From assembly GCA_900548185.1 (NCBI GenBank), contig URJJ01000053.1, forward strand, positions 1-12,995: 12,995 nt of DNA. The letters run 5' to 3'. Below the pieces are notes generated by a model. The model did not search any database. It was not told the origin of the DNA and worked only from the letters and a program-made list of their open reading frames with translations. The first letter of the stretch is position 1; each line of letters begins with the position of its first letter. The stretch is from an uncultured Opitutales bacterium. Its GTDB lineage: Bacteria; Verrucomicrobiota; Verrucomicrobiia; Opitutales; Intestinicryptomonadaceae. Below, one piece after another: positions 1 to 6,566 of this stretch. The position numbers and the translations under genes are program-made.

Positions 1-51
1 AGATCTACACTTCTAGCTTCGTCGGCAGCGTCAGATGTGTATAAGAGACAG
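1..51 (+). other. Illumina Nextera i5 adapter (sequencing artefact)
   Basis: These bases are not genomic. Bases 1-10 match the 3' end of the P5 primer, 11-18 (TTCTAGCT) are an 8-base i5 index, and 19-51 are the Nextera read-1 adapter. The adapter ends in the 19-base Tn5 mosaic end AGATGTGTATAAGAGACAG (33-51). From memory the index corresponds to Nextera XT S515. True sequence begins at base 52. Any reading frame crossing this block carries artefactual residues, such as the familiar MCIRDS peptide on the plus strand. Confidence 0.98.
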
Positions 52-52
52 T

Positions 53-598
53 TCGTACCTTCTCATGGCAGGCGGGTATTTCGCATATTCTGCGTGCGCC
101 TCGTCGAAACCCGTCCTGGCGCGTCCCGCCCCGTTTATGGGCGCGGGCCTCGTTTTGCGGGGGGGGGCTTGTATGGCCGCATCCGTGCCGCTCTTTGCCG
201 CGCTGGCGTGGGTTTGGCTTTTCATCCTTTTTTGCGCGGGCGCGGACATCGTGCGCCAGGATGTGGTGGAGGCTTTTCTCGCGGTGGAGGGGGCGTTCAT
301 GAAGGCTGTGGCTTTTGTCTCGGTGGCGGCGCTCGCGCCCGTCGCCGAGGAGATTGTGTTCAGGGGGGTGGTTTACGGGGCGCTTAAAAGCAGGTGCGGA
401 GGCGTGTGCGCCGCGGCGCTTTCGGGCGTTCTTTTCGCGTCGCTGCACTTTAGCGCATACGCGTTTTTGCCGCTTGCAGCCCTCGGCGTTTTCTTCGCGC
501 TTTTGTATGAAAAGTTCGGCGACATCCGCGCCCCCATCGGCGCCCACGCGGCATTCAACATCATGAACATAGCTTGCCTTTGGCTCAATGTCTTCTAG
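53..598 (+). CDS. CPBP-family intramembrane metalloprotease (CAAX/Abi type), 5'-truncated
   Basis: This is the C-terminal ~181 residues of a membrane-embedded CPBP (Abi, type II CAAX-like) protease. The N-terminus is lost at the contig end, and in-frame codons before base 53 come from the adapter. All three family motifs are visible. The paired glutamates with downstream Arg (EEIVFR) start at base 347. They are followed by FxxxH (FASLH) and HxxxN (HAAFN), whose His, Glu and Asn residues coordinate the metal. Hydrophobic segments surround the motifs, as expected for a polytopic inner-membrane protein. In the wider family members process prenylated proteins or bacteriocins or act in envelope maintenance, and the substrate here cannot be inferred. 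The stop codon overlaps the thiL start by 11 bases, so the two genes are probably co-transcribed and translationally coupled. Confidence 0.88.
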   Translation, partial: SYLLMAGGYFAYSACASSKPVLARPAPFMGAGLVLRGGACMAASVPLFAALAWVWLFILFCAGADIVRQDVVEAFLAVEGAFMKAVAFVSVAALAPVAEEIVFRGVVYGALKSRCGGVCAAALSGVLFASLHFSAYAFLPLAALGVFFALLYEKFGDIRAPIGAHAAFNIMNIACLWLNVF

Positions 599-1562
599 CT
601 GCTTTTCAGATTCTTTTGAACTTTCCGCAGGCTCACTTTCGGAGAGGGAAATAATACGCAGGATATGCTCCGGGCTGCGCCCGTGCGTGCCGCCCCCGCC
701 GCTCGGGCCGGGGGACGACTGCTCCGTTTCGGACACCTCCATGTTTGGCAGGCGCATGCTCTCAACTTCGGACGCCGTTATTTTAGGCCGCCATTTTTCC
801 CCCGAAACTTCCGGGTTCGACGCCGGGCGGAAGCTCATGAACCGGAACATAAGCGACATCGCCTCAATGGGAGGCACGCCCGTCATGGCCGTTTCAAGCG
901 CCGTTATATCGCCGGAAATTTCGCTGGCATGGCTCGACGATTTCTGCCGGGGGCTTTCCCGCGCCGCTTCGGAGTACGGCGTGATTTTTTCGGGGGGGGA
1001 CGTCGCGCGCGGCGGGCCTCGCTATTTTTCCATGCACCTTACCCTGCTCGGAAAGGCGGAGCGGCCGCTTCTTCGGACGGGGGCCGTGCCGGGGGACAGG
1101 CTATTTGTAACCGGCCCGCTCGGCCGAAGTTTCCAAAGCGGCAGGCACCTTTCCTTTGCCCCGCGGGTGGCAGACGGCCTGTTTCTCGCGTCGGTTCCCG
1201 AGGTTGCGGCGTGCACGGATTTGAGCGACGGGCTTGCGGAGGACATTTTTGACATCCTCCCCGCAGGGGCTTCGGCGTCGCTTGCGCCCGGCGCCGTGCC
1301 GCTTTTCGACTTCCCCGGCAACTCCCTTTCAAACGCGCTCTCGGACGGCGAGGACTATGAGCTTTTGTTTGCCCTGCGGGCTGCGGATTCCGCATCCGCC
1401 CGCGCATTTTCCTCCACATTCGAGCGGAAGCTCGGGCGTCCCGTGTTTGAAATCGGGCGCGTAATCCAGACTCCGGAGGGGGCTAGTCGCGGGATTTTTC
1501 TGGAGTCCGGGGACGGCTCGCTTGAGGCGTTCCGGGGGCGGGGATATTCGCATTTCGCCTAG
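588..1562 (+). CDS. thiL: Thiamine-monophosphate kinase ThiL
   Basis: ThiL phosphorylates thiamine monophosphate with ATP to give thiamine pyrophosphate, the last step of cofactor synthesis, in the cytosol. The 324-residue product has the usual family length and motif order. GPGDD (residues 40-44) and STSDAV (59-64) are N-terminal metal/nucleotide-binding elements. NISDIASMGG (87-96) is the core motif of the PurM-like fold, GGD (136-138) follows, DLSDGLAEDI (211-220) is the conserved SDGL element, and GEDYELLF (254-261) closes the active site. ATG 588 is chosen because the conserved region begins about 20 residues in and no other ATG occurs in frame before 741. The start lies inside the upstream protease gene (11-base overlap), and no clear Shine-Dalgarno is visible. 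The segment between GDRLFVTGP and the SDGL motif looks compact compared with many homologues. Confidence 0.95.
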   Translation: MSSSCFSDSFELSAGSLSEREIIRRICSGLRPCVPPPPLGPGDDCSVSDTSMFGRRMLSTSDAVILGRHFSPETSGFDAGRKLMNRNISDIASMGGTPVMAVSSAVISPEISLAWLDDFCRGLSRAASEYGVIFSGGDVARGGPRYFSMHLTLLGKAERPLLRTGAVPGDRLFVTGPLGRSFQSGRHLSFAPRVADGLFLASVPEVAACTDLSDGLAEDIFDILPAGASASLAPGAVPLFDFPGNSLSNALSDGEDYELLFALRAADSASARAFSSTFERKLGRPVFEIGRVIQTPEGASRGIFLESGDGSLEAFRGRGYSHFA

Positions 1563-1594
1563 GCGGTAGGGCTGCCTTTCGGCCTCCCGGCATT

Positions 1595-1659
1595 CCGTGC
1601 GGGCCTCTTTTTGCGCGGATTTTTTCCGCTTGCAGATTCGCGCAAAAAAGGCCGCACGG
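1595..1659. terminator. Long inverted repeat between convergent genes, likely bidirectional terminator
   Basis: Arm 1595-1617 and arm 1639-1659 are nearly perfect reverse complements: CCGTGCGG, then a C/T-rich run, then TTTTGCGCG. They enclose a ~21-base T-rich loop. T runs lie inside the stem on the plus strand, and the complementary A run gives T runs on the minus strand. The element sits 33 bases after the thiL stop and 45 bases beyond the GH2 stop, where a shared terminator is expected. It lacks a canonical T tract after the stem on either strand, so it is less certain than the hairpins at 4751 or 8128. Confidence 0.55.
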
Positions 1660-1703
1660 TATCGCCGCCGAAAACCCGGCCCGGTGCGGGGCGCATGGAA
1701 AAT

Positions 1704-4472
1704 TCAGTCGATGACTTCCCAGGTGGAGTCGTTTTTGCCGCCTCCGCTCTCGGCTTCGCCCGCGGCGAGTCGCCAGGCCTTGTGCCTCAGGAAGGTTCCC
1801 GGCTTCAGCTCGGATTCAAACGACGTCTTGGTTTCGTCGGCATTGCCCTTTCTCACGCGCCATGTGGCTCCCTTTCTGAAGCTTTCGGTGTCTTCAAATG
1901 ACTTGAGGAGCACTTCCCCGCTTTCGTCCAAAACTATGTATTTGTCGGGATAGCCCATAGACCTGATAGAGACTCCGCCGCCGTCGGCAAGGCCCGGCTC
2001 GAATTCCCAGAATATGTCTCCCATCGCCTTGGGGTTGCAGTCTATGATGCACCTGAGCTTTTTGTCTTCCTCGCGGATTACGAAGAACTTTACGGGGGCG
2101 TTCTGGGCGCGGATTCGCTTCGCCGGGTTTTTGACGGCGAAATTTTCAAACTGCGCGCCGCAATTTTGGGAAAACACCCCGGCCTTGCCGAAGGGGAGGG
2201 CGGCCCCTCGGGCAAAAATCCTGCGGCCGTTTACGTCGAGGTAGAGGACGCTGCCGAAAGCCTGGGCCTTCAGTTTCAGCCTTCCGCCCAGTTCGGCCCG
2301 CTTTTCGATGTTCAGTCCGCTTGCGCTTCCGTAGCCTTTTATGAATATCGTGCCGTCTGATTTCACTCCCAAAAGGTAGCCGGAATCTTTGCCGGCCCTC
2401 ATGACAACGCCCGCGCTCGCCCCTTCCCCCCGGGGCATGTCAAACTCGCAGGAGGTGATTGCGGAAGCCAGGTTGCAGCCCTCGCCTTTGCCGGTTCCTA
2501 CAAAGGCGAACTGGAGGTCGGGGGACTTGGGAAGCCGGACCGAATTTTTCCCCCCGGCAAAGGCTAGCTCCGCATTGGCGTCGAATATTTTCGGCATGTT
2601 TTTTGAGGCGCCCGTTATGGCATCGTGCGCAGCCTTCAGCTTTTTTGCATCCATTTTCAGGACTTTGCGGTCGTAGGTGTACAGGCCGTTTGTCTCGCCC
2701 TCTACGTCGCTTATCTGGGTGTATACCGAGGCGCACAGCCCCGGGTAGAACATGAGGTTCAGGATTTCGCTTTGCATGTCGAGGTAGCGTTTGGTAAGCT
2801 CCCAATTTGTGGCGTTCATCTCGCCGTACGCCCAGCCGCTCCGGTTGAACCAGTTGTGCCCCTTCACATTCAGCCCCGCGCCGCCGTATTCGCCGAGGGC
2901 CGCGAAAGTGGTTGTGGCGGCGTCTCCCGAGAGGCTCGCGGCGGGGCCTGGGTAGATGTGTATGTCGTAGATGTCGCCGCTTGAGTGCTCGTTCGGAAGG
3001 CCGGAGCTGTCGTTTACGAACCGGGAGGGATCGTAGGCGCTCAGCCAGTCGGAGAGAACCTTGACGTCTTCGCGCCTGTATATGCCCCAGCCCTCGTTGA
3101 ATAGAACCCAGGTTATCACGCTCGGATGGCTTATGTGCTGGTCCACTATGGCCTTGAGCTGGCGTTCAAATTCGAGCTTTTCTTCGCCTTCGGGGCGGAA
3201 GCTTATTCTTTTTCCCTTCTTTTCTATGAGGGAGTGTGTGTGAGGGTTTGGCATGTCCTGCCAGACCAGGATGCCAATTTTATCGCACCAGTAGAACCAC
3301 CTTGCCGGCTCGACTTTTATATGCTTTCGGATGAGGTTGAAGCCAAGGTCCTTGTGGTTTTGGATGTCGCTTTTGAGAGCCTCGTCGGTCGGGGCCGTGA
3401 GGTTGCCGTCTGGCCAGTAGCCCTGGTCGAGGGTGCCCAACTGGAAGAGGAATCTGCCGTTTATTGTGGGGCGCATTATGCCGTCAATTTCCCTTATGGC
3501 AAGCTCGCGCATTCCGAAATAGGAGTCGGCCTCGTCTATGAGCCTGCCGTTTTTCCATACCCTGATTTTCAGGTCGTACAGAAACGGGGAATCCGGCGAC
3601 CACAGCTTTGCGTCCTTTATTTTCAGCCTTATTTCGCGGTTTGCGGTGCCGGAAGCCCCGGCCACCTTTTTTCCGGAGTCGTAGGCTTCGACTTCAACAT
3701 GCTGCAAAATTTCCTCGGCGTATGCCGTTATCGACAAATATCCATCCTTGACGTTCGGAATCATTTTGAGGCTCGAAATATGCCCCTTTTTTACCGGCTC
3801 AAGCCACACAGTCTGCCATATCCCGCTGCACGGCGTGTACCAGTACCCCTCGGGCTCGACGCGCTGCTTGCCGACCGGCTGCGTGCCGTTGTCTGTCGGG
3901 TCATAGACTGACACGATTATCTCGTTTTTGCCGGGCTTCAGGAGCTTTCCTATGGCTAGGCTGAAAGAGTCGTAGCCGCCCTTGTGGGAGCCTGCGAGCC
4001 TGCCGTTTATATAGACGTCGCACATGTAGTCGACGGCGCCGAAATTCAGGTTGACCTCCCCGCCTTTCCAGGCTTCCGGAATTTCAAATTTGCGGCGGTA
4101 CTTCAGGTATTCGTAATGTTTCATCACACCCGACAGGGCCGACTCGGCAGGGAAGGGGACCAGTATTTGGCCGGACAGTTTTTTGCCGCTTTTTACGTCT
4201 TTAAATATTTTTTCGTCAACCCCCTTCCACTCCGACGAGGGAATCCGTCTGTTTATGCCCTCGACCCCCTCAAACTCCCAGAGGCCGTTCAAATTGAGCC
4301 ATTCCTCGCGGACCAACTGCGGCCTGGGATATTCCGGAAGGGCGTTTTCGGGGCCCACTTCGTCCGCCCATTTTGTCATCAATGGGGCCTGCTTTTTCTC
4401 CCATGCGCAAAGGGGGGAGGAAAAAATGCCAAAAAGCGCAAGGGCTGAAGCGAGAATAATTGCGTTTTTCAT
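1704..4472 (-). CDS. Secreted glycoside hydrolase family 2 enzyme with LamG-like and AbfB/CBM42-like C-terminal domains
   Basis: This is a predicted exported retaining exo-glycosidase of GH2 (beta-galactosidase/beta-glucuronidase-like; exact substrate unknown). Numbering is from ATG 4472, giving 922 residues. Residues 1-23 form a signal peptide ending in LCA. The GH2 sugar-binding jelly roll spans about 50-225 (LNLNGLWEF near 60-68), the immunoglobulin-like domain 230-325 and the TIM barrel 326-620. The acid/base is Glu460 in FNEGWG, and the probable nucleophile is Glu528 in LGEYGGAG. Residues ~630-782 resemble a LamG/concanavalin-type sandwich (GVVMRAG, YLLGV, GVFSQN). Residues ~833-922 resemble the AbfB/CBM42 beta-trefoil, with two SxRSxxYPxxY-like and SFES...TFLRHKAWRL-like repeats ending STWEV. 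A TTG at 4502 would add ten non-conserved residues ahead of the signal peptide and is disfavoured. The gene is apparently monocistronic, bounded by terminators on both sides. Confidence 0.92.
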   Translation of the reverse strand: MKNAIILASALALFGIFSSPLCAWEKKQAPLMTKWADEVGPENALPEYPRPQLVREEWLNLNGLWEFEGVEGINRRIPSSEWKGVDEKIFKDVKSGKKLSGQILVPFPAESALSGVMKHYEYLKYRRKFEIPEAWKGGEVNLNFGAVDYMCDVYINGRLAGSHKGGYDSFSLAIGKLLKPGKNEIIVSVYDPTDNGTQPVGKQRVEPEGYWYTPCSGIWQTVWLEPVKKGHISSLKMIPNVKDGYLSITAYAEEILQHVEVEAYDSGKKVAGASGTANREIRLKIKDAKLWSPDSPFLYDLKIRVWKNGRLIDEADSYFGMRELAIREIDGIMRPTINGRFLFQLGTLDQGYWPDGNLTAPTDEALKSDIQNHKDLGFNLIRKHIKVEPARWFYWCDKIGILVWQDMPNPHTHSLIEKKGKRISFRPEGEEKLEFERQLKAIVDQHISHPSVITWVLFNEGWGIYRREDVKVLSDWLSAYDPSRFVNDSSGLPNEHSSGDIYDIHIYPGPAASLSGDAATTTFAALGEYGGAGLNVKGHNWFNRSGWAYGEMNATNWELTKRYLDMQSEILNLMFYPGLCASVYTQISDVEGETNGLYTYDRKVLKMDAKKLKAAHDAITGASKNMPKIFDANAELAFAGGKNSVRLPKSPDLQFAFVGTGKGEGCNLASAITSCEFDMPRGEGASAGVVMRAGKDSGYLLGVKSDGTIFIKGYGSASGLNIEKRAELGGRLKLKAQAFGSVLYLDVNGRRIFARGAALPFGKAGVFSQNCGAQFENFAVKNPAKRIRAQNAPVKFFVIREEDKKLRCIIDCNPKAMGDIFWEFEPGLADGGGVSIRSMGYPDKYIVLDESGEVLLKSFEDTESFRKGATWRVRKGNADETKTSFESELKPGTFLRHKAWRLAAGEAESGGGKNDSTWEVID

Positions 4473-4486
4473 AGTGCGGTATGTTT

Positions 4487-4508
4487 TTAAACTAGGTTTC
4501 AAGTTTAA
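4487..4508. promoter_or_regulatory. Palindromic operator candidate over the GH2 -10 region
   Basis: TTAAACT (4487-4493) and AGTTTAA (4502-4508) are exact inverted arms around an 8-base spacer, with a nested AAAC-TAG-GTTT (4489-4499). The right arm coincides with the proposed -10 hexamer. That placement would suit a repressor such as a sugar-responsive regulator, but no regulator gene is present in the window. Confidence 0.3.
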
Positions 4509-4530
4509 GGGGGCGCCGGTTTTATTGCAA
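4502..4530 (-). promoter_or_regulatory. Candidate sigma70-like promoter of the GH2 gene
   Basis: Reading on the minus strand, TTGCAA (4530-4525) and TAAACT (4507-4502) are separated by exactly 17 bases, each matching the consensus at four of six positions. The implied start would give a leader of about 22 bases to ATG 4472. The evidence is motif matching alone. Confidence 0.35.
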
Positions 4531-4750
4531 GTTTTTTATTCTGCCGAATCGCTTTTGCCGGAAAATGGGACGGCCGGGACTTTAGGAGCCTCGGCATCTT
4601 TTCAAGGATGCGGACAGTATTGGAATTTTTGCGCATTTTATGCCGAATGCACGCATCCTCGCCTTTGGCAGGAAAGCCCGCCCCTAAAAAATTCCAGGCA
4701 AATTTTCGGAAATAATCCTTTGTGTATGCGGGGCAAAAGAGTCCGGACAC

Positions 4751-4783
4751 AAAAAAAGCCGCCTCAAAGAAGGCGGCCTTTTT
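4751..4783 (-). terminator. Rho-independent terminator of the 4800-6449 gene
   Basis: On the minus strand, GCCGCC and GGCGGC arms (4777-4772 and 4763-4758) enclose an 8-base loop and are followed by seven Ts (4757-4751). The hairpin starts ~20 bases past the stop codon at 4800. A matching A run on the other side makes the stem longer. Confidence 0.85.
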
Positions 4784-4799
4784 CCATGCACTGCCGGAA

Positions 4800-6449
4800 T
4801 TACATCTTCGGCTTTATGTCGTTGAAGGAATAAGCCATAAAACCCCTCGTTTTCATGGCCTTTTCAAGGGTCTGTATCATCTTCTCGCGAACCTGAATAT
4901 TGAACCTGTATTCATCGCGGAGGGCTGTGAATACTTCGTCGGGGTTGCGCTTGAGGGTGGTGCGCTTCATTGCGGCCACTATCTCGTAAAGCATATCCTT
5001 TAGCTGCTTTTCGTATGCGGTACGGTCAACCCTCTGTTTGAATTCCTGCCCATACTTTTCGGCTATCGTCCTGAGCTCGTCGTTGGCTTCGAGTTCGGAG
5101 AGGGTATTTGTCGTAAAGAATTGGAGGAAGTCCAGGTTGGACTTTGCGAATGCGTTTATTTCCTCGACCTGCTGCGAGTAGTTCGCAGGATCGAGCTTTT
5201 CCCATCCGGATATGTTGTCCACGCGCACGGCCTTGAGCGAGGTCTTGTCGCGGTTTAGGGACTTTACGAGGTATTTTACGTCTCCCTTGTTCGCGAGTTC
5301 GGGAACTACATTATAATCGCTGTTTGCGACGAGCATGCCCATGAGGTCGGCCCTTTCGGTGTCAGATACTGTGGAGCCTTCAACGAATGACGAGGCCAGA
5401 CGGGTGCCCATGTTGAGGGTTTCCTTGCCTATGGATACCAGCTTTGTCCTTGAAAACTGGATGTCCCTAGCCGTGATTGAGAAGATGAAGGCGGGCTTTC
5501 CAACGGACGCCTTGAGCTCGTCTTCGGTGGCTATCTTTACGGGCTTTATGTGGTCGGGCTTGCTCTTTACGAAAGCGATTACTATCGGCTGGTTCTTCGC
5601 GGCATAAACGTCGCCTATTACGATGCGGTCGTCCATGCGGTTTGTTATGGTGAGGTTGTAGGGCGAGTAGCAGTAGGACGGGAATATGATTACGTCCTTG
5701 TCTTTTATCGTGGTGCAAAAACCGATGCCGGAGCGTTCGGAGTTCACCATTACGACCGCGCTTGCGAGGGTGTCGCGGGCCACGGCAATCTTGTCGATAA
5801 ATGCGGCGGACTCATCTTCCACCTCCTCCTGGGCGCTCTGCATGGCTTCGTACTGGGCGAAGGCGTTCAGGCGTTCGGCGTACTTTTGCACATATTCCTT
5901 CTGCTTTGAAAAGTCTGACGGGAACTTTGCGGCGGCGGCCTTCTTTATCGCGTCGAAGAGCTCTTGGTCTATCGACTCCGGCATGGAGATATTTTCTATT
6001 TCGACGATGGCCGCAGATTGGGCTTCAAAATGTTTTGCCGCCTTTGAGTAGTCTTCGGGGTTCGCTGCCAGGGCCTCCGTCTTGAGCCTTTCAAATGCAG
6101 CCTTATCCTTGAACATGAAGGCGTACGCGTCTATCATCGTGAGGCCGTCGGCCGCCTTTTGCAAAAACTCCGCCTTGGCCGCAAAGTCGAGGTCGAATTT
6201 CTTGTCGGCAAACGCCTTTGCCCTTTCAAAATAGGCTTTGTTGTTTTCGTCGACTGCCAGGATTGAAAGGCGAATCCACCCGTCGTCCTGGTCCCTTATC
6301 CATTTGTCCTGTTTTTTAAGGTCGTCGGGGAACAGGGCCTTTGCCTTCTCGTCAAGTTTGAGGGATATTTCCGCAGGCATTTCGGACTGGGCGAATCCGA
6401 GCGAGGCCGCCGCCAGCAGAACTGAGCAAATAGAAAATACTTTAATCAT
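4800..6449 (-). CDS. Exported protein with four ~45-residue helical repeats and a degenerate trypsin-like domain (function unknown)
   Basis: I do not recognise this 549-residue protein as a named family. From ATG 6449 it begins with a clear signal peptide (residues 1-20, AxA-like end LGFA before QS), so it is exported to the periplasm or beyond. Residues 28-209 fall into four imperfect units of 45-46 residues with the pattern K..A..(K)FPxDFxKQxEyxQ. The FPxDF-like cores sit near 40, 85, 130 and 176, and a possible fifth (DPANYSQQVEE) lies near 420. Residues ~228-400 resemble a trypsin-like beta-barrel: SAVVMV, then SGIGFCTTI, then a strand and GSTVSDTER..LMGMLV. The catalytic His and Asp positions are not evident, since FPSYCYS stands where an AH(V) motif is expected. 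The C-terminal ~130 residues are charged and helical. A TTG start at 6521 would put 24 residues before the signal peptide and is rejected. It has its own promoter and terminator. Confidence 0.85.
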   Translation of the reverse strand: MIKVFSICSVLLAAASLGFAQSEMPAEISLKLDEKAKALFPDDLKKQDKWIRDQDDGWIRLSILAVDENNKAYFERAKAFADKKFDLDFAAKAEFLQKAADGLTMIDAYAFMFKDKAAFERLKTEALAANPEDYSKAAKHFEAQSAAIVEIENISMPESIDQELFDAIKKAAAAKFPSDFSKQKEYVQKYAERLNAFAQYEAMQSAQEEVEDESAAFIDKIAVARDTLASAVVMVNSERSGIGFCTTIKDKDVIIFPSYCYSPYNLTITNRMDDRIVIGDVYAAKNQPIVIAFVKSKPDHIKPVKIATEDELKASVGKPAFIFSITARDIQFSRTKLVSIGKETLNMGTRLASSFVEGSTVSDTERADLMGMLVANSDYNVVPELANKGDVKYLVKSLNRDKTSLKAVRVDNISGWEKLDPANYSQQVEEINAFAKSNLDFLQFFTTNTLSELEANDELRTIAEKYGQEFKQRVDRTAYEKQLKDMLYEIVAAMKRTTLKRNPDEVFTALRDEYRFNIQVREKMIQTLEKAMKTRGFMAYSFNDIKPKM

Positions 6450-6456
6450 TGAATGG

Positions 6457-6485
6457 AGTAAATCGTCGGGGGCCTTTTCTGTCAA
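6457..6485 (-). promoter_or_regulatory. Sigma70-like promoter of the 4800-6449 gene
   Basis: On the minus strand a perfect -35 TTGACA (6485-6480), a 17-base spacer and -10 TTTACT (6462-6457; four of six) precede ATG 6449. Only seven bases separate the -10 from the ATG, so transcription would start at or beside the start codon, implying a leaderless or nearly leaderless mRNA. No Shine-Dalgarno is present, which fits. Confidence 0.6.
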
Positions 6486-6527
6486 TTCAAATTTGGGCTT
6501 TGGGGCGCAATAATGGGGCAATTTTTC

Positions 6528-6555
6528 TTGCAGAAACGGCTTTTATGTAGATTAT
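6528..6555 (+). promoter_or_regulatory. Weak promoter candidate for the DEAD-box helicase
   Basis: TTGCAG (6528-6533), a 16-base spacer and GATTAT (6550-6555) precede ATG 6567. The implied leader is very short, about five bases. If the transcript starts further upstream, the G6 run at 6556-6561 could instead serve as a ribosome-binding site. Confidence 0.25.
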
Positions 6556-6566
6556 GGGGGGCTTCA

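Larger units (their letters stand above)
4473..4799. other. Intergenic region between GH2 and repeat-protein genes
   Basis: No convincing gene lies in these 327 bases. An 81-codon open frame on the minus strand (4505-4750) has no recognisable features and begins at the edge of a terminator. The region holds the GH2 promoter/operator candidates (4487-4530), the terminator of the upstream minus-strand gene (4751-4783), and two interleaved inverted repeats. Those are GGATGCG 4606-4612 with CGCATCC 4652-4658, and TGGAATTTTT 4621-4630 with its exact complement at 4687-4696. Confidence 0.6.

Noticed and set aside
5..886. Long minus-strand open frame over the left edge
   Set aside because: It runs opposite the protease and thiL genes and its C-terminus is translated adapter (VSYTHLTLPTK-like peptide); no domain features.
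3126..3911. 261-codon plus-strand open frame opposite the GH2 gene
   Set aside because: It is antisense to a gene with clear catalytic motifs; its composition is an antisense shadow and no ribosome-binding site or domain is visible.
4505..4750. 81-codon minus-strand open frame between the GH2 and repeat-protein genes
   Set aside because: No recognisable features or ribosome-binding site, and it overlaps the promoter candidate and inverted repeats.
6513..6566. Earlier ATG for the helicase
   Set aside because: It would add 18 residues with no family support and sits upstream of the better promoter candidate; kept only as an alternative.
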